38,204 nucleotides of DNA, from positions 1 through 38,204 of the forward strand of contig NZ_NQWI01000046.1 of NCBI RefSeq assembly GCF_002532535.1, given 5' to 3'. The position numbers and the translations under genes are program-made. Below, one piece after another: positions 1 to 8,730 of the stretch; the stretch's first letter is position 1; each line of letters begins with the position of its first letter. Under the pieces are notes generated by a model. That model had not been told where the DNA came from, searched no databases, and saw only the letters and a list, made by a program, of their open reading frames with translations. The stretch comes from Candidatus Viridilinea mediisalina. Its GTDB lineage: Bacteria > Chloroflexota > Chloroflexia > Chloroflexales > Chloroflexaceae.

Positions 1-78
1 GTGGGCTCCGGGGTGGGCTCCGGGGTGGGCTCCGGGGTGGGCTCCGGGGTGGGCTCCGGGGTGGGCTCCGGGGTGGGT
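1..78. repeat. 12-bp tandem repeat coding for Pro-Glu-Pro-Thr
   Basis: Six perfect copies of GTGGGCTCCGGG and a partial seventh run from the window edge. On the minus strand, in the frame of the beta-helix gene, each unit encodes PEPT. The array is therefore coding, probably an extended linker or wall-spanning stalk after the last folded domain. It continues beyond the window, so its full copy number is unknown. Confidence 0.95.
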
Positions 79-3000
79 TCAGACAAGCCCTCACAACGCA
101 ACGGGTAGCTCACCGTGGGCTGGGTGGGATCGTTGGTGTTCAGGGTGAGCGTTGCGCTTACATTGCCCACGGCGCTTGGGCTACAGACCAAGGCGACCAC
201 GTGGTGCGCGTCGTCGGCAAGTTCCAGCGGGAAGCGGCTTGGATCAGCGAGGCTGAAGTTGATCGCGCCCGTACCAGTGATCTGCGGGTCGCTCAGGCGC
301 AGCGGCGCGTTGCCTGTCGCGCTGATGGTGAGCGTCAGTGTGCTGCTGCTGCCTACTAGGACACTGCCAAAGTCGAGCGTCGCGCTCGGTGGAGGGGTTG
401 AGGTGTAGCCGGAGGTGGGGGTGCCTACGATCACCGTGAAGCTACTTGTGCTGTTGCGCGTGGAGGGGTTGAACTCGTTGCTGCTCACCTGGGCGCTATT
501 GGTCAGCGGGCCAAGGGTTGTTGGTGCCTGGACGACTACGGTGACAGTGAGCGCCTCGCCTACACCCAGCGGCGTAAAATTGCCCGCAGGCGCAAGGTAG
601 CCAATGATCCGCTCGAGCAACTCCTCGCCATTGGCGAGGTCATGGTTGGCTACCGCCTCCCACGGGAAGGAGAAGAAGATGGTATTATCTGTGGCAATAC
701 CCAAGCTATTGTCGTTCGCATCGAGCAGCACTGTGGTAGCCCCTAGCGTGGGCGTAAGCGCATCACTCCAATCCGTAAAGGTAAAGGGGAAGTCGAGTTC
801 ATACGGCCCTAAGCCTGCCAGCGGCCCTGCGCCGTGTACGGGCGTAGCACTCGTGACGTCATTCGTAACTGCATCCACGCCCAAGTAGGCGCTCATGAAG
901 GGCGTGACTACCTCACCGCGAGCGTAGTAGTAGTCCTGCGCCGAGATAAAGAGCCGACCGCCCGCAGCAAGGTAGCCGGCCAGCGCCGTCTCCTGCTCGC
1001 TACTTGGCCCACCCAACTCACTACCCACCCAGATCACCAGTGGGTAGGCGCTGAGATCGCTCGCCGTGAGCGGTGGACTCGCTTCCGGATCGAAGCGCAC
1101 ATAGCTCAGACCCAGCCCATCCAACGCCTGCTGGTAGAGCGTTGTGCCATCACGGCTCGCATCGCCATCGCCATCCACCAGCAGAATGGTAGCGTTGAAG
1201 CGGCAGGTCAGGAGGCTCGCCTCGGCGCTGCACGTCCCTTGGCTCGGCGTCGCCGTCAGCAGCGTGGTGCCTGCGGGCAAGTAGTCGTGCAGCAGTACAC
1301 CACTTGCCTGACTGGGGCCGTGGTTGGTGATGGTCAGCGTGTAGGTGATCAGCCCGCCCGGTTCAACCGTGGTTGTATGCGCTGTATGAACCAACTCCAG
1401 ATCGGCTACTGGCAGCAGGGCTATGCTGAGCGGATCGCTGTTGTTGGCTGGGTTGGGATCCGCCGCATCCACCGCCGTGAGCGTGGGGTTGCTTGTAATC
1501 GGGCCCAACGCATCCACGCTCACCGTTGCGCTGAGGGTGAAGGTGAGGATGCCGCTGCTCGTGAGTTCTACAATCGTGGTATCGAGATCGCCAGAGGGCA
1601 GCGTGGCAGGGCAGAGCGCCCCGCCGCTCGCGCTGCAGCGCCAGGTCGCGTCAACCAGGTCGGCGGGCACGGGCGCTTGCAGACGCGCCCCCGCCGGATT
1701 GGGGCCAGCATTGCTGATCACCAGCGTAAAGGTAATTGGATAGCCCGCAGCAACCGTGGGGCTGCTGCTCGTCTGGCTCAAATGCAGATCAGCCGCAGGC
1801 AGTTCCACCTGGGCCACCTGGTAGCGCCAGAAGGGGCCACTGGTGATGCCGCGCCCATCAGTTTTGGCGACACCATCAAAGGCGTAGCTCACCGGGGCGA
1901 GCGTTGGCGGCGCATTGCTAACGTGGGGCGTCTGCTCTACCCGATTGCCTGTGCGATCAATGGTGTATTGGGTAAACTGGTGCCAGGTTGTCACATCATC
2001 ACAGACAAAGCCCGGTGGCCCGTGCAAGATATAGCTCCCCGTGAAGCCGGAGACAGCACAGGGTGCGCCATGGCTCGTGAAGGCAAAACTCTGCGCCGAC
2101 GGCCCGCTACTGGTCAGTGTCACCCCCGCATCGGGGGCCGCCACCGACACGCCAGCAGCCAGAATCTCCAACGCCCCATACCAGCGCTGTTCAATTGCTG
2201 GCGCTGTGCCGCTGCCAAAGCTGTTGTCGCTGTAGAGCGTGCTGCTATTGACCGCGGTGGTATCAAGGGCAAAGATCGCCGCACAGTTGGTAGGCCCGGC
2301 GTGACAGTTGTTGCTGAAGCTGTTGCCGTCCGCCTCCGCACCAATCCGCGGCTGGCTCAGGTAGTCGCCTCCAGCGACAATCTGTGGTTGCAAGCGCACC
2401 CCGCTGCCGCTATTGCCACTGATCGTATTGCCAAAGATGTGGGGCGAAGCACCCACGAGGTGGATGCCATCGCCGCCATGCTGCCGGATCGTATTGTCGC
2501 GCAGCAGATTATCGGGGGCCGGATCGCCCGGCGCAGGCGTGTGGCGCAGCGTGCGATCAGCAAAGATACCGTGGTTGCGGTTCAGTTCAATCGTGTTACG
2601 CAGCAGGCTATTGTTGGTTGTACCCGGCGCGCTTGTCCACCCCTCCAAGAGAATCCCGTGGTTGTTATTGTGGGCGATCTGGTTGCCGAAGGCGTCGTTA
2701 CCTGGATGGCCAATCAGGTTGCCATTGGCCGCACGACGCAGCACGATGCCGCTGCCCTGGTTGCCCAGCATGCCACCCTCATGCGCCACGCCGATCCGGT
2801 TCCCGCTGATCACGTTATCGGTGGGAGGAAGATCAGGTACAAAGCCACTTGTTCCACCAAGTATGATGCCGTTCCCACTATTGCCACTGATCGTATTGGC
2901 CTCATCTTCGTCATCCACGCCATTGCCATCAGTGCCAATCAGGTTGCCGTGCGCCCCGCCGGTAATGAAGATGCCATTGGCATTGGGCAGCGCCCCGTTG

Positions 3001-4250
3001 CCCGTCATATCGGTGCCAATCAGGTTGCCCTGGATCTGCGTAATCCGCACGCCCGGGCCGAGCAACTGGATGCCATCGCTACCACTCGCCGCAATCACAT
3101 TGCTGATGATCAGCGTTCCCGTGATCGTCCCATGGCTGGCGCTCGTCCCCTCGCTGCGCAGCACAATGCCGCGCGCATTGCCCCGCGCCTGCATGCCGCT
3201 CGCATCGCTGCCGATGTAGTTCCCGCGCACCTCATTGCCACCAATCGCTTCCCACGACGCCGCGTTAATCCGCACCCCACCCTCAAAGGCGGCCCCGACC
3301 TGACCATTGGCCGCGATGCGATTGGCTTGCACTACGTTGCGCGAACCGGAGATATAGACGCCTTCATCACCATTGCCCAGCGCGGTGCTACCATCAATCC
3401 CCAGGCCGATGTAGTTGCCCAGCACAGTGTTGCTATCGCTGCCGAAGAGCCCCACACCACGCGAACTATTCCCACTCAAAATGTTGCGTTCGGCAGGTGT
3501 CGCGCCACCAATGCGATTATTGGTGCTACCACTTTGGATGAAGATACCGGTGCCATCGTTGGGGAGCGCATTGATTCCGGTGGCATCTACGCCAACATAG
3601 TTGCCGATGAATGTATTATCGCTTACCACGCTCATGCTGATGCCGTGATTGTTGCCAGCCATCCCGCCGCGCTGGCCACTGATCAGGTTGTAGGCGACCG
3701 TGGTACTGTTTGCCGCCACCGCTTGGATACCGGTCTGGTTGGGTACCGCCGCACTACCCGTCGCATTGGTACCGATAAAGTTGCACTCTATCCGGCTATT
3801 GTTCACGCCAGGATTGATACGGATCGCCGCACCTAAGCCATCCTGGTAGCCTTGGAGCACGAGGCCACGCACGGTGCTTGGCGCACTCAGGGTGAGCATG
3901 CCCTCCTGGATGCCCGCCCCCGTGCTACCCACCCCATTGATCACCACCTGCAACGCCGACGGCACCCAGTTGCAATCCGCCCCATTGAGGCCATCAATGG
4001 TTAGTTGTTGCGTGATGGGCGGCAGTGGTGTCGCCAGATTGATCGTATGCGGCCCGACACCCACCAGCGCAAAATTGATCGTATGCGGCCCGGCGCTGCC
4101 ATTCGCATCGAGAATCGCCTGACGCAGCGAACCAGCGCCACTATCATCCGTATTGGTCACCGTAAAATCAGCCGCATGGGTGGGCGTTACCGGCACGAGC
4201 AACAAGCTGAAGCCAAAGAGCAGCAGGAACAAGAAACGAGCGCGGCGCAT
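1..4250 (-). CDS. Secreted beta-helix / DUF11 / choice-of-anchor-type surface protein (C-terminus beyond window)
   Basis: Partial gene; 1416 codons are open from ATG 4250 to the left edge. A GGGAG ribosome site lies about 6 bases upstream. Residues 1-26 form a signal peptide (MRRAR, a leucine-rich core, then PTHA before ADF). Next come [14 protein letters not shown], typical of polymorphic/beta-helix outer proteins, and a long parallel beta-helix (about residues 27-700) with repeated N-x-IG, GTDxxG and ISGN-type turns. A DUF11 domain starts near 818 and a second near 948. The second is split by a Rossmann/glutamine-amidotransferase-like domain (about 1019-1220, opening [12 protein letters not shown]). 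An ASPM/hydin-like beta domain (LDFGSVLVG) covers about 1288-1387, followed by PEPT repeats. The role is probably extracellular binding or adhesion; no catalytic residues are evident. Family calls are by eye. A hairpin lies upstream, so it probably has its own promoter. Confidence 0.9.
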   Translation of the reverse strand, partial: MRRARFLFLLLFGFSLLLVPVTPTHAADFTVTNTDDSGAGSLRQAILDANGSAGPHTINFALVGVGPHTINLATPLPPITQQLTIDGLNGADCNWVPSALQVVINGVGSTGAGIQEGMLTLSAPSTVRGLVLQGYQDGLGAAIRINPGVNNSRIECNFIGTNATGSAAVPNQTGIQAVAANSTTVAYNLISGQRGGMAGNNHGISMSVVSDNTFIGNYVGVDATGINALPNDGTGIFIQSGSTNNRIGGATPAERNILSGNSSRGVGLFGSDSNTVLGNYIGLGIDGSTALGNGDEGVYISGSRNVVQANRIAANGQVGAAFEGGVRINAASWEAIGGNEVRGNYIGSDASGMQARGNARGIVLRSEGTSASHGTITGTLIISNVIAASGSDGIQLLGPGVRITQIQGNLIGTDMTGNGALPNANGIFITGGAHGNLIGTDGNGVDDEDEANTISGNSGNGIILGGTSGFVPDLPPTDNVISGNRIGVAHEGGMLGNQGSGIVLRRAANGNLIGHPGNDAFGNQIAHNNNHGILLEGWTSAPGTTNNSLLRNTIELNRNHGIFADRTLRHTPAPGDPAPDNLLRDNTIRQHGGDGIHLVGASPHIFGNTISGNSGSGVRLQPQIVAGGDYLSQPRIGAEADGNSFSNNCHAGPTNCAAIFALDTTAVNSSTLYSDNSFGSGTAPAIEQRWYGALEILAAGVSVAAPDAGVTLTSSGPSAQSFAFTSHGAPCAVSGFTGSYILHGPPGFVCDDVTTWHQFTQYTIDRTGNRVEQTPHVSNAPPTLAPVSYAFDGVAKTDGRGITSGPFWRYQVAQVELPAADLHLSQTSSSPTVAAGYPITFTLVISNAGPNPAGARLQAPVPADLVDATWRCSASGGALCPATLPSGDLDTTIVELTSSGILTFTLSATVSVDALGPITSNPTLTAVDAADPNPANNSDPLSIALLPVADLELVHTAHTTTVEPGGLITYTLTITNHGPSQASGVLLHDYLPAGTTLLTATPSQGTCSAEASLLTCRFNATILLVDGDGDASRDGTTLYQQALDGLGLSYVRFDPEASPPLTASDLSAYPLVIWVGSELGGPSSEQETALAGYLAAGGRLFISAQDYYYARGEVVTPFMSAYLGVDAVTNDVTSATPVHGAGPLAGLGPYELDFPFTFTDWSDALTPTLGATTVLLDANDNSLGIATDNTIFFSFPWEAVANHDLANGEELLERIIGYLAPAGNFTPLGVGEALTVTVVVQAPTTLGPLTNSAQVSSNEFNPSTRNSTSSFTVIVGTPTSGYTSTPPPSATLDFGSVLVGSSSTLTLTISATGNAPLRLSDPQITGTGAINFSLADPSRFPLELADDAHHVVALVCSPSAVGNVSATLTLNTNDPTQPTVSYPLRCEGLSEPTPEPTPEPTPEPTPEPTPEPTPEP

Positions 4251-4310
4251 AGGGACTCCCAAGCATATACGGGCAACTTCTGCCCCATCATGATGCAGTA
4301 TACCAAAACA

Positions 4311-4346
4311 ACGAGCAAGCAGTGCCAATTGGCACTGCTTGCTCGT
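4311..4346. terminator. Perfect 36-bp palindrome, probable terminator
   Basis: ACGAGCAAGCAGTGCCAA is followed directly by its exact reverse complement. On the minus strand it follows the GNAT gene stop (4425) and is followed by TGTTTTGG, a short U run, so it could end that transcript before the beta-helix gene. It could also be a protein-binding palindrome, because it lies 60 bp upstream of the beta-helix start codon. Confidence 0.6.
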
Positions 4347-4420
4347 CACTCACCACTCACCACTCACCACTCACCACTCACCACTCACCACTCACCACTC
4401 ACCACTCACCACTCACCACT
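4347..4420. repeat. Heptamer tandem array (CACTCAC), about 10.6 copies
   Basis: A 7-bp unit repeated without interruption between the palindrome at 4311-4346 and the stop codon of the GNAT gene at 4425. No interruptions or spacers are seen. It is one of several 7-bp arrays in this window with unrelated units. Confidence 0.95.
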
Positions 4421-4424
4421 ATGA

Positions 4425-5051
4425 TCACACCTGCGGATAACGCACCATGCAATACTGCTTCAAATTCGTATGTGGCGCACTGATGGTATGCACCAACTCA
4501 AAGTCAAAGTGGGCATAGATGGCGACATTCTGCTCGTTGTGGGTCTCTAGCACAATCGGAATTTGCTGGAGATCACAGTTGATCAGCACCGGCGTGATCA
4601 GCTTGCGAAAAGCCCCAGTGCCTCGTAGATGCTTGTCAATGGCGATAATCTTGAGGTGGTAGTAGTTTTCACCCACGAATTCTTGATACCAACCGAGGTT
4701 GAGTACGTCGCGAATGGATTGATTGTTGGCCCAGAGGGTTCTGATGTCGGCCCAACTGAGGGTGCTAAAGACCACCATGTAGGTTTTGAGCATCAGCAGC
4801 GCCTGTTTCCAATAGCTCTGATGCTTGCTGTAGCCGCCAATCAGGAAGGCTCTGGGGTTGCCGTCGAGCAGATGGAGTTGCATGCGCTCAGAGTTGGCGG
4901 CCTGCTTGATCTGGAGCAATGAGGTGATATGGAGGAGTTGGGCTTTATTCTGAATGCCTTGAAAGATGTTCTCAAACAGAGGGTCTTCAAGGAAGCTGTC
5001 GGTCATCGTATGTGCGATGTTCCAGATATGATCGGGCGAACACGTTGCCAT
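4425..5051 (-). CDS. GNAT-family N-acetyltransferase
   Basis: 208 residues from ATG 5051, with AGGAG eight bases upstream. The C-terminal half shows the GNAT fold: a beta strand (HLKIIAID, 132-139) followed by acetyl-CoA-loop motif A (RGTGAFRKLI, 143-152), then motif B (IVLETHNEQNVAIYAHFDF, 166-184) with the usual Asn and Tyr before the last strands. The N-terminal half (1-120) is helical and less conserved, probably forming the acceptor pocket. The acceptor is unknown; the shape resembles cytoplasmic small-molecule acetyltransferases. It is transcribed divergently from the alpha/beta hydrolase at 5172. The gene ends against a heptamer array and a palindrome. Confidence 0.85.
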   Translation of the reverse strand: MATCSPDHIWNIAHTMTDSFLEDPLFENIFQGIQNKAQLLHITSLLQIKQAANSERMQLHLLDGNPRAFLIGGYSKHQSYWKQALLMLKTYMVVFSTLSWADIRTLWANNQSIRDVLNLGWYQEFVGENYYHLKIIAIDKHLRGTGAFRKLITPVLINCDLQQIPIVLETHNEQNVAIYAHFDFELVHTISAPHTNLKQYCMVRYPQV

Positions 5052-5171
5052 GGGGGATGCTCCTGGGTAGGTTGCTAGTATGGGCTACTCTTGGTACACT
5101 ACGCTATTGTCTCTTTCCATGATTCCTGTTGGAGTTACAGACTTCACCAGACAAGTACCTGGAGTGTAAGG

Positions 5172-6044
5172 ATGCAGCTTCCGCCGCTTGCTTGGCTCGA
5201 TTTGCCGACTGGGCCGTTGGCCTATCGCCGTGGCGGTGAGGGGCCGCCGCTGTTGTTGATCCACGGATGGGGGGGGGCGTCACGCTATTGGGTGGGGGCT
5301 TTTGCGAGCCTCGCGGATCGCTACGATATCATTGCGCTCGATCTGCCTGGCTTTGGGGCTTCGCCCCCACCACAGGGTGCAGCAACCCTCGGCGATCTGA
5401 CCCGCAGTGCGGTCTTCGCTATGCAGGCCCTCGATCTGAAGGCGCTGGCGATTGGTGGTCACTCGTTTGGTGCCGGGGTGGGCCTGCTGATGGCCGGGGC
5501 CTTCCCTGAGCAGGTGCATCGTTTGGCGCTGGTGAGCTTCGGCCTGCCCCGCAGTGCCAGTGAAGCCCTGATGATTACGCAGCTCCACATCCAGATGCGC
5601 ACCAACAGCGCCCTCTTGGCTCCGTGGCTCGATGTCTGGCGGCCCTGGCTGGCGCTCTGGCGGCCTTGGTTGCGCCAGTTTTGGCTAACCCCGCCCTTCC
5701 CGGCGCTCTTGGCATCCCAGGCGGTCTATGATCTGACCCAGATTCCCTACCCTATGCTCGCGATGGGCGTTACCGATCTGCTGGCTATGGATGCGCGGGT
5801 TGGGCTGGAGGCGGCAAGTAGCACGGGCGATCCATTGGTGCTGGCCGCTATAGAGCATGTCAAAGCGCCCACCCTGATCCTGAGTGGGCGCGAAGACCCC
5901 ATCTTTCCCGCTGCTGCCGTCACCGCCCTGGCCGAGGCACTCCCACAGAGTGGCCTCGTCCTCCTGGATCGTTGTGGCCACATCCCGATGGCCGAGCATC
6001 CAGTAGCGTTCTATACGACGCTGGGGAGCTTCTTGGCTGCCTAG
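5172..6044 (+). CDS. Alpha/beta hydrolase
   Basis: 290 residues. The start is ATG 5172, because GGAG lies 7 bases upstream; an in-frame ATG at 5091 lacks a ribosome site and would add 27 unconserved residues. The oxyanion-hole motif is HGWGG (31-35). The nucleophile elbow is GHSFG (96-100, Ser98). The acid is probably Asp242 (GREDPIF) and the base His270 (CGHIPMAEHP), a complete Ser-Asp-His triad. A Trp-rich cap (about 140-200, with a repeated W-R-P-W-L motif) lies between strands 6 and 7. This resembles MenH/BioH/MhpC-type hydrolases; the substrate is not predictable. It is divergent from the GNAT gene and convergent with the YvcK-like gene. Confidence 0.88.
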   Translation: MQLPPLAWLDLPTGPLAYRRGGEGPPLLLIHGWGGASRYWVGAFASLADRYDIIALDLPGFGASPPPQGAATLGDLTRSAVFAMQALDLKALAIGGHSFGAGVGLLMAGAFPEQVHRLALVSFGLPRSASEALMITQLHIQMRTNSALLAPWLDVWRPWLALWRPWLRQFWLTPPFPALLASQAVYDLTQIPYPMLAMGVTDLLAMDARVGLEAASSTGDPLVLAAIEHVKAPTLILSGREDPIFPAAAVTALAEALPQSGLVLLDRCGHIPMAEHPVAFYTTLGSFLAA

Positions 6045-6069
6045 AGGGAGAGAGGACGTAGAGTGTTGT

Positions 6070-6159
6070 ACCACAGAGGCACTGAGGGCACCGAGGTTTT
6101 GATAGAGGGCGTGCCAGGATGGTGTTCCCTTAAACTTTTTCGTGTTCTCTGTGGTGAAA
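6070..6159. repeat. Dispersed ACCACAGAGGCAC-type intergenic repeat
   Basis: The segment opens with ACCACAGAGGCACTGAGG and closes with the inverse-oriented TTCTCTGTGGTGAAA, giving imperfect inverted ends. A related copy lies at 14934-14964. It fills the convergent gap between the hydrolase and the YvcK-like gene. No clear terminator was seen here. Confidence 0.5.
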
Positions 6160-6172
6160 TACTCTATGTTCG

Positions 6173-6219
6173 GTAATCTACAATCTACAATCTACAATCT
6201 GCAATCTGCAATCTGCAAC
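6173..6219. repeat. Heptamer array (RCAATCT), about 7 copies, overlapping a gene 3' end
   Basis: Units GTAATCT, ACAATCT (x3) and GCAATCT (x2), then a partial unit. It follows the seed ATGTTCGG at 6167-6173, as in the arrays at 9902 and 13549. The minus-strand reading frame of the YvcK-like gene enters it, so the last codons and the TAG stop (6192-6194) of that gene are made of repeat units. Confidence 0.95.
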
Positions 6220-7229
6220 TCACTCAGCGCCAAACCGAGCTTTGCCGGGTCGCTGCGGATGGTATCAAGTTTGTTCCAGATCTGCCGTGGCCCACTGCTC
6301 GCTTCCAGCAGAGGGCGTAGTATAGGGGTGACGCCGAGGGCTTGGATGTGGGCCAGTTCATGCTCATCCGGTTCGAGCAGGTGTAACCCAATGGCCGCAT
6401 AGGCCGCCCGTACTTCGGGCGCAATCTGGTCGCCTTGGCTGATCAGGGCGTAATCAAGCACGCCTGGGCCGAGCAGGGCAACGAGGCGCTGGATATGATC
6501 ATAGATCCCCATCCCATCGGTCTGGCCGGGTTGGGTGGTGCTGTTGCAGATGAAGGCGATGGGCGCATTGCTCTGTTGGAGAGCCTCAACTACTCCACCG
6601 AAGGCGAGGCTGGCCATTAGTGAGGTGTAGAAGCTGCCAGGGCCAAGCACGACCAGATCGGCGCTGGCAATGGCAGCACATGCTGCGTGGGTGGCATGGG
6701 TTTCTGGAGGACTGACCCAGAGCCGTTTGATCGGCGCTTTGTTCAGGCCGCGCACCGCTAGTTCACGTTCAACTACGGTGCCATCTTCCAATTCGGCGCA
6801 GATGTGGGCATCGCTGCTGGCAATTGGCAGAATGGTTGCTTGGCAATGCAGCAGTTGGCTGAGGGTCTGCACGGCAGCCTCAAAGTCGCCGTCGAGTTGG
6901 GCCAATGCGGCGAGCATCAGGTTGCCAAAGGCCATGCCGTCGAGGGCGGGCACGCTTGGGGCACTGAGGCGGTGCTGAACGAGACGGGCCCAGAGGCCAT
7001 TCGGTTCGGCAGCCAAGGCCGCCATCGTATTACGCAGATCGCCAGGGGCCGGAATCGCACCAATCGCTCGCGCAGTTCCCGTACTACGCCCCGTATCGGT
7101 GACGGCAATGAGCGCCGTGCGCTGCGCGAAATAGGGGGCCGCGCCCAAAAGCAGTTGGCTCACCCCGCCGCCCCCGCCGAGCGCCACCAGATGGCCCTTG
7201 GTTGGCTTAGAGATTGAATGTTGGTTCAT
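6192..7229 (-). CDS. YvcK/CofD-family protein (UPF0052; gluconeogenesis-factor type)
   Basis: 345 residues from ATG 7229. An upstream extension to 7451 would translate a hairpin and is not credible. Family motifs appear in order: ALGGGGG (16-22, where the family usually has GGGTG), TDTGRSTG (44-51, usually DDGGSSG), PAPGDLRN (60-67), FGNLMLA (101-107), LGPGSFYTSL (195-204) and NSTTQPGQTDGM (229-240). YvcK proteins bind UDP-sugars and affect carbon metabolism and cell shape; CofD relatives transfer lactyl-phosphate to F420 precursors. Length and motif order favour the YvcK side. The last residues (LQIADCRL) are encoded by the 7-bp array, so the C-terminus may differ between strains. The ribosome site is weak. 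It is divergent from the betaine transporter. Confidence 0.85.
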   Translation of the reverse strand: MNQHSISKPTKGHLVALGGGGGVSQLLLGAAPYFAQRTALIAVTDTGRSTGTARAIGAIPAPGDLRNTMAALAAEPNGLWARLVQHRLSAPSVPALDGMAFGNLMLAALAQLDGDFEAAVQTLSQLLHCQATILPIASSDAHICAELEDGTVVERELAVRGLNKAPIKRLWVSPPETHATHAACAAIASADLVVLGPGSFYTSLMASLAFGGVVEALQQSNAPIAFICNSTTQPGQTDGMGIYDHIQRLVALLGPGVLDYALISQGDQIAPEVRAAYAAIGLHLLEPDEHELAHIQALGVTPILRPLLEASSGPRQIWNKLDTIRSDPAKLGLALSELQIADCRL

Positions 7230-7322
7230 GGCTCTATCATAGCAGGTGCTGAACATGTTGGGGCACGGCCCCAAATCCTGCGACAGGGGGGGGAGGAGGC
7301 TTCGCCACCCCCAAGAAAACTC

Positions 7323-7367
7323 TTTTTGTTCGGTTTTGGCGGCGAAGCCGCCAAAACCGAACAAAAA
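7323..7367. repeat. Perfect 21-bp-arm hairpin with GAA loop
   Basis: The arm TTTTTGTTCGGTTTTGGCGGC, a GAA loop and the exact complementary arm lie in the divergent space between the YvcK-like gene and the betaine-binding lipoprotein. The core GGCGGCGAAGCCGCC recurs in the hairpin at 8518-8562, with different outer arms. Its position suits a shield between divergent promoters or a dispersed REP-like unit more than a terminator. Confidence 0.8.
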
Positions 7368-7397
7368 ACGGGAGTTGGGGTATAGCCCGCCGCTGTG

Positions 7398-7427
7398 TGA
7401 ACATAAAATCACGAAGTGGGGTAATAT
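7398..7427 (+). promoter_or_regulatory. Possible sigma70-type promoter of the betaine transporter
   Basis: TGAACA (7398-7403, 4 of 6 to TTGACA), an 18-bp spacer, then TAATAT (7422-7427), about 60 bp upstream of the lipoprotein start. This is a weak match, supported by its position only. Confidence 0.35.
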
Positions 7428-7486
7428 GGGGGGAAGCGTAGAAGCCGACAAGCGATCCGCTTGTCATTGAAGACTGGAGGTGCTTG

Positions 7487-8512
7487 ATGCCCAAATTGCG
7501 ACGTATGCCCTTGGTTGTGTTGCTGCTCACCATGGCGCTGCTGTTGGCCGCCTGTGGTACACAGACTCCCGCTGCCCCGCCTGCTGTCTCTGATGCCCCC
7601 CCCGCTGAGGCTGAGGCACCCGCCTCACCCCCACAAACGCCGAATGGCATGACGATTACGCTGGCAGAGAATCCTTGGACTGGTTCGTCGGTGAATGTCT
7701 ATGTGGCTAAGATTTTGCTTGAAGAGCAGCTTGGCTATACCGTTGAGGTGGTGACGGTTGACGAGAATATTCAGTGGTCGGCCTTGGCCAGCGGCGATCT
7801 CAGCGCCACCTTGGAGATTTGGCCCTCTGGCCACGCAGATAATGTACAACAGTACATTGTGGAACAGCAGTTGGTTGAAGATCTTGGCCCCTTAGGGGTG
7901 ATCGGCAAGATTGGTTGGTATCTGCCGACCTATATGGTTGAGCAGCACCCTGAATTGGCAACCTACGAGGGCTTCCGCGATCCCGAACTGGCGGCACTCT
8001 TTAGCACCGCTGAGACTGGCGTTGCCGGGCAGTTTCTTGGTGGCGATCCCAGTTGGGTGCAGTATGATGAGGATATTATTGCCAACCTGGGGCTGAACCT
8101 GCAGGTCGTGCAGTCCGGCTCGGAGCAGGCGGTCATGGCGGCCCTCGATGCGGCCTATAGCCGCAATGCGCCGCTGCTCTTCTACTTCTGGACGCCCCAC
8201 TCGGTGCATGCCAAGTATGATTTGACCGAAGTGCAGTTGCCCCCGTACACTGATACATGCTACGATCAGGCCGATACGGGTGGGATTGCCTGTGATTACC
8301 CCGAAGATGTGCTCTTTAAGGCTGCTTGGGCTGGTTTGCAGGCGCAAGCGCCGAGTGCCTATGCACTTTTGAGCAATATGCGGTACAGTAATGAAGATCA
8401 GATCAGTATGATCGCTGCGGTTGAGCTTGAAAACCTAGAACCCGAAGATGCTGCCCGTGCTTGGGTTGAGGCGAACGAGGCTACGTGGCGCACGTGGCTG
8501 CCAACGAATTAG
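7487..8512 (+). CDS. Glycine betaine/proline-type ABC transporter substrate-binding lipoprotein (OpuAC family)
   Basis: 341 residues. ATG 7487 has GGAGG six bases upstream; the adjacent TTG at 7484 is too close to it. A lipoprotein signal (MPKLRRMP, hydrophobic run, LLAAC) places the lipidated Cys at 23. A Pro/Ala-rich linker runs to about residue 52, followed by an OpuAC-type binding fold. That fold opens ITLAENPWTGSSVNVYVAK and shows the family's LLEEQLGYTVEVV segment. Aromatic residues in FYFWTPH and the Trp-containing segments are candidates for the betaine cage. It acts outside the membrane, delivering a quaternary-ammonium solute to the permease. The ATPase follows after a 218-bp gap filled by a hairpin and a palindromic repeat, which may lower downstream expression relative to the binding protein. 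Confidence 0.9.
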   Translation: MPKLRRMPLVVLLLTMALLLAACGTQTPAAPPAVSDAPPAEAEAPASPPQTPNGMTITLAENPWTGSSVNVYVAKILLEEQLGYTVEVVTVDENIQWSALASGDLSATLEIWPSGHADNVQQYIVEQQLVEDLGPLGVIGKIGWYLPTYMVEQHPELATYEGFRDPELAALFSTAETGVAGQFLGGDPSWVQYDEDIIANLGLNLQVVQSGSEQAVMAALDAAYSRNAPLLFYFWTPHSVHAKYDLTEVQLPPYTDTCYDQADTGGIACDYPEDVLFKAAWAGLQAQAPSAYALLSNMRYSNEDQISMIAAVELENLEPEDAARAWVEANEATWRTWLPTN

Positions 8513-8517
8513 TCGTC

Positions 8518-8562
8518 TTTTTCGTTCGTGTTGGCGGCGAAGCCGCCAACACGAACGAAAAA
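8518..8562. terminator. Perfect 21-bp-arm hairpin with U tract after the lipoprotein gene
   Basis: Arms TTTTTCGTTCGTGTTGGCGGC and its complement flank a GAA loop; TTTTT follows at 8563-8567. It begins 5 bp after the lipoprotein stop. It could be a partial intrinsic terminator or a 3'-end stabiliser within the operon. The core is shared with 7323-7367. Confidence 0.65.
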
Positions 8563-8670
8563 TTTTTGTTAGCGCGAAGAAGCCTTGGGTTGGCAGCCAC
8601 CGCGCCGCTGGCTGAGCCTGTCGAAGCCAAGCGGTGCGGCCCAGAACTTTTTCGCGCTAACAAATTTTTT
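8563..8670. repeat. Palindromic MITE-like element, about 108 bp
   Basis: Ends are inverted copies: TTTTTGTTAGCGCGAA at the left and TTCGCGCTAACAAATTTTTT at the right. The inside carries GCTGAGCCTGTCGAAGCC. A similar arrangement with related ends and the same inner string lies at 37958-38116. There is no coding capacity. Confidence 0.6.
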
Positions 8671-8730
8671 CGCTAGAATGGGGCTTCGCCCCCCCACAAC
8701 CTGCCCGTTCGTAACGAGGAGCCATTTGGC

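Noticed and set aside
2413-3219. 268-codon plus-strand frame rich in Leu/Pro
   Set aside because: It lies wholly within the minus-strand beta-helix gene, shows biased composition typical of shadow frames, and has no start signal.
834-3836. 1000-codon open frame on the plus strand
   Set aside because: It is the exact antisense register of the beta-helix/DUF11 gene. Its product is Arg/Ala/His-rich without family features and has no ribosome site, whereas the minus frame has a signal peptide and recognisable domains.
4347-4420. CRISPR array
   Set aside because: Contiguous 7-bp units without spacers. The same applies to the other tandem arrays, and no cas genes are present.
5091-5171. Upstream start for the alpha/beta hydrolase
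   Set aside because: There is no ribosome site, whereas ATG 5172 has GGAG at correct spacing and the extension is unlike the family.
7230-7451. 74-residue N-terminal extension of the YvcK-like protein
   Set aside because: It would translate the perfect hairpin at 7323-7367. Family motifs begin only after ATG 7229.
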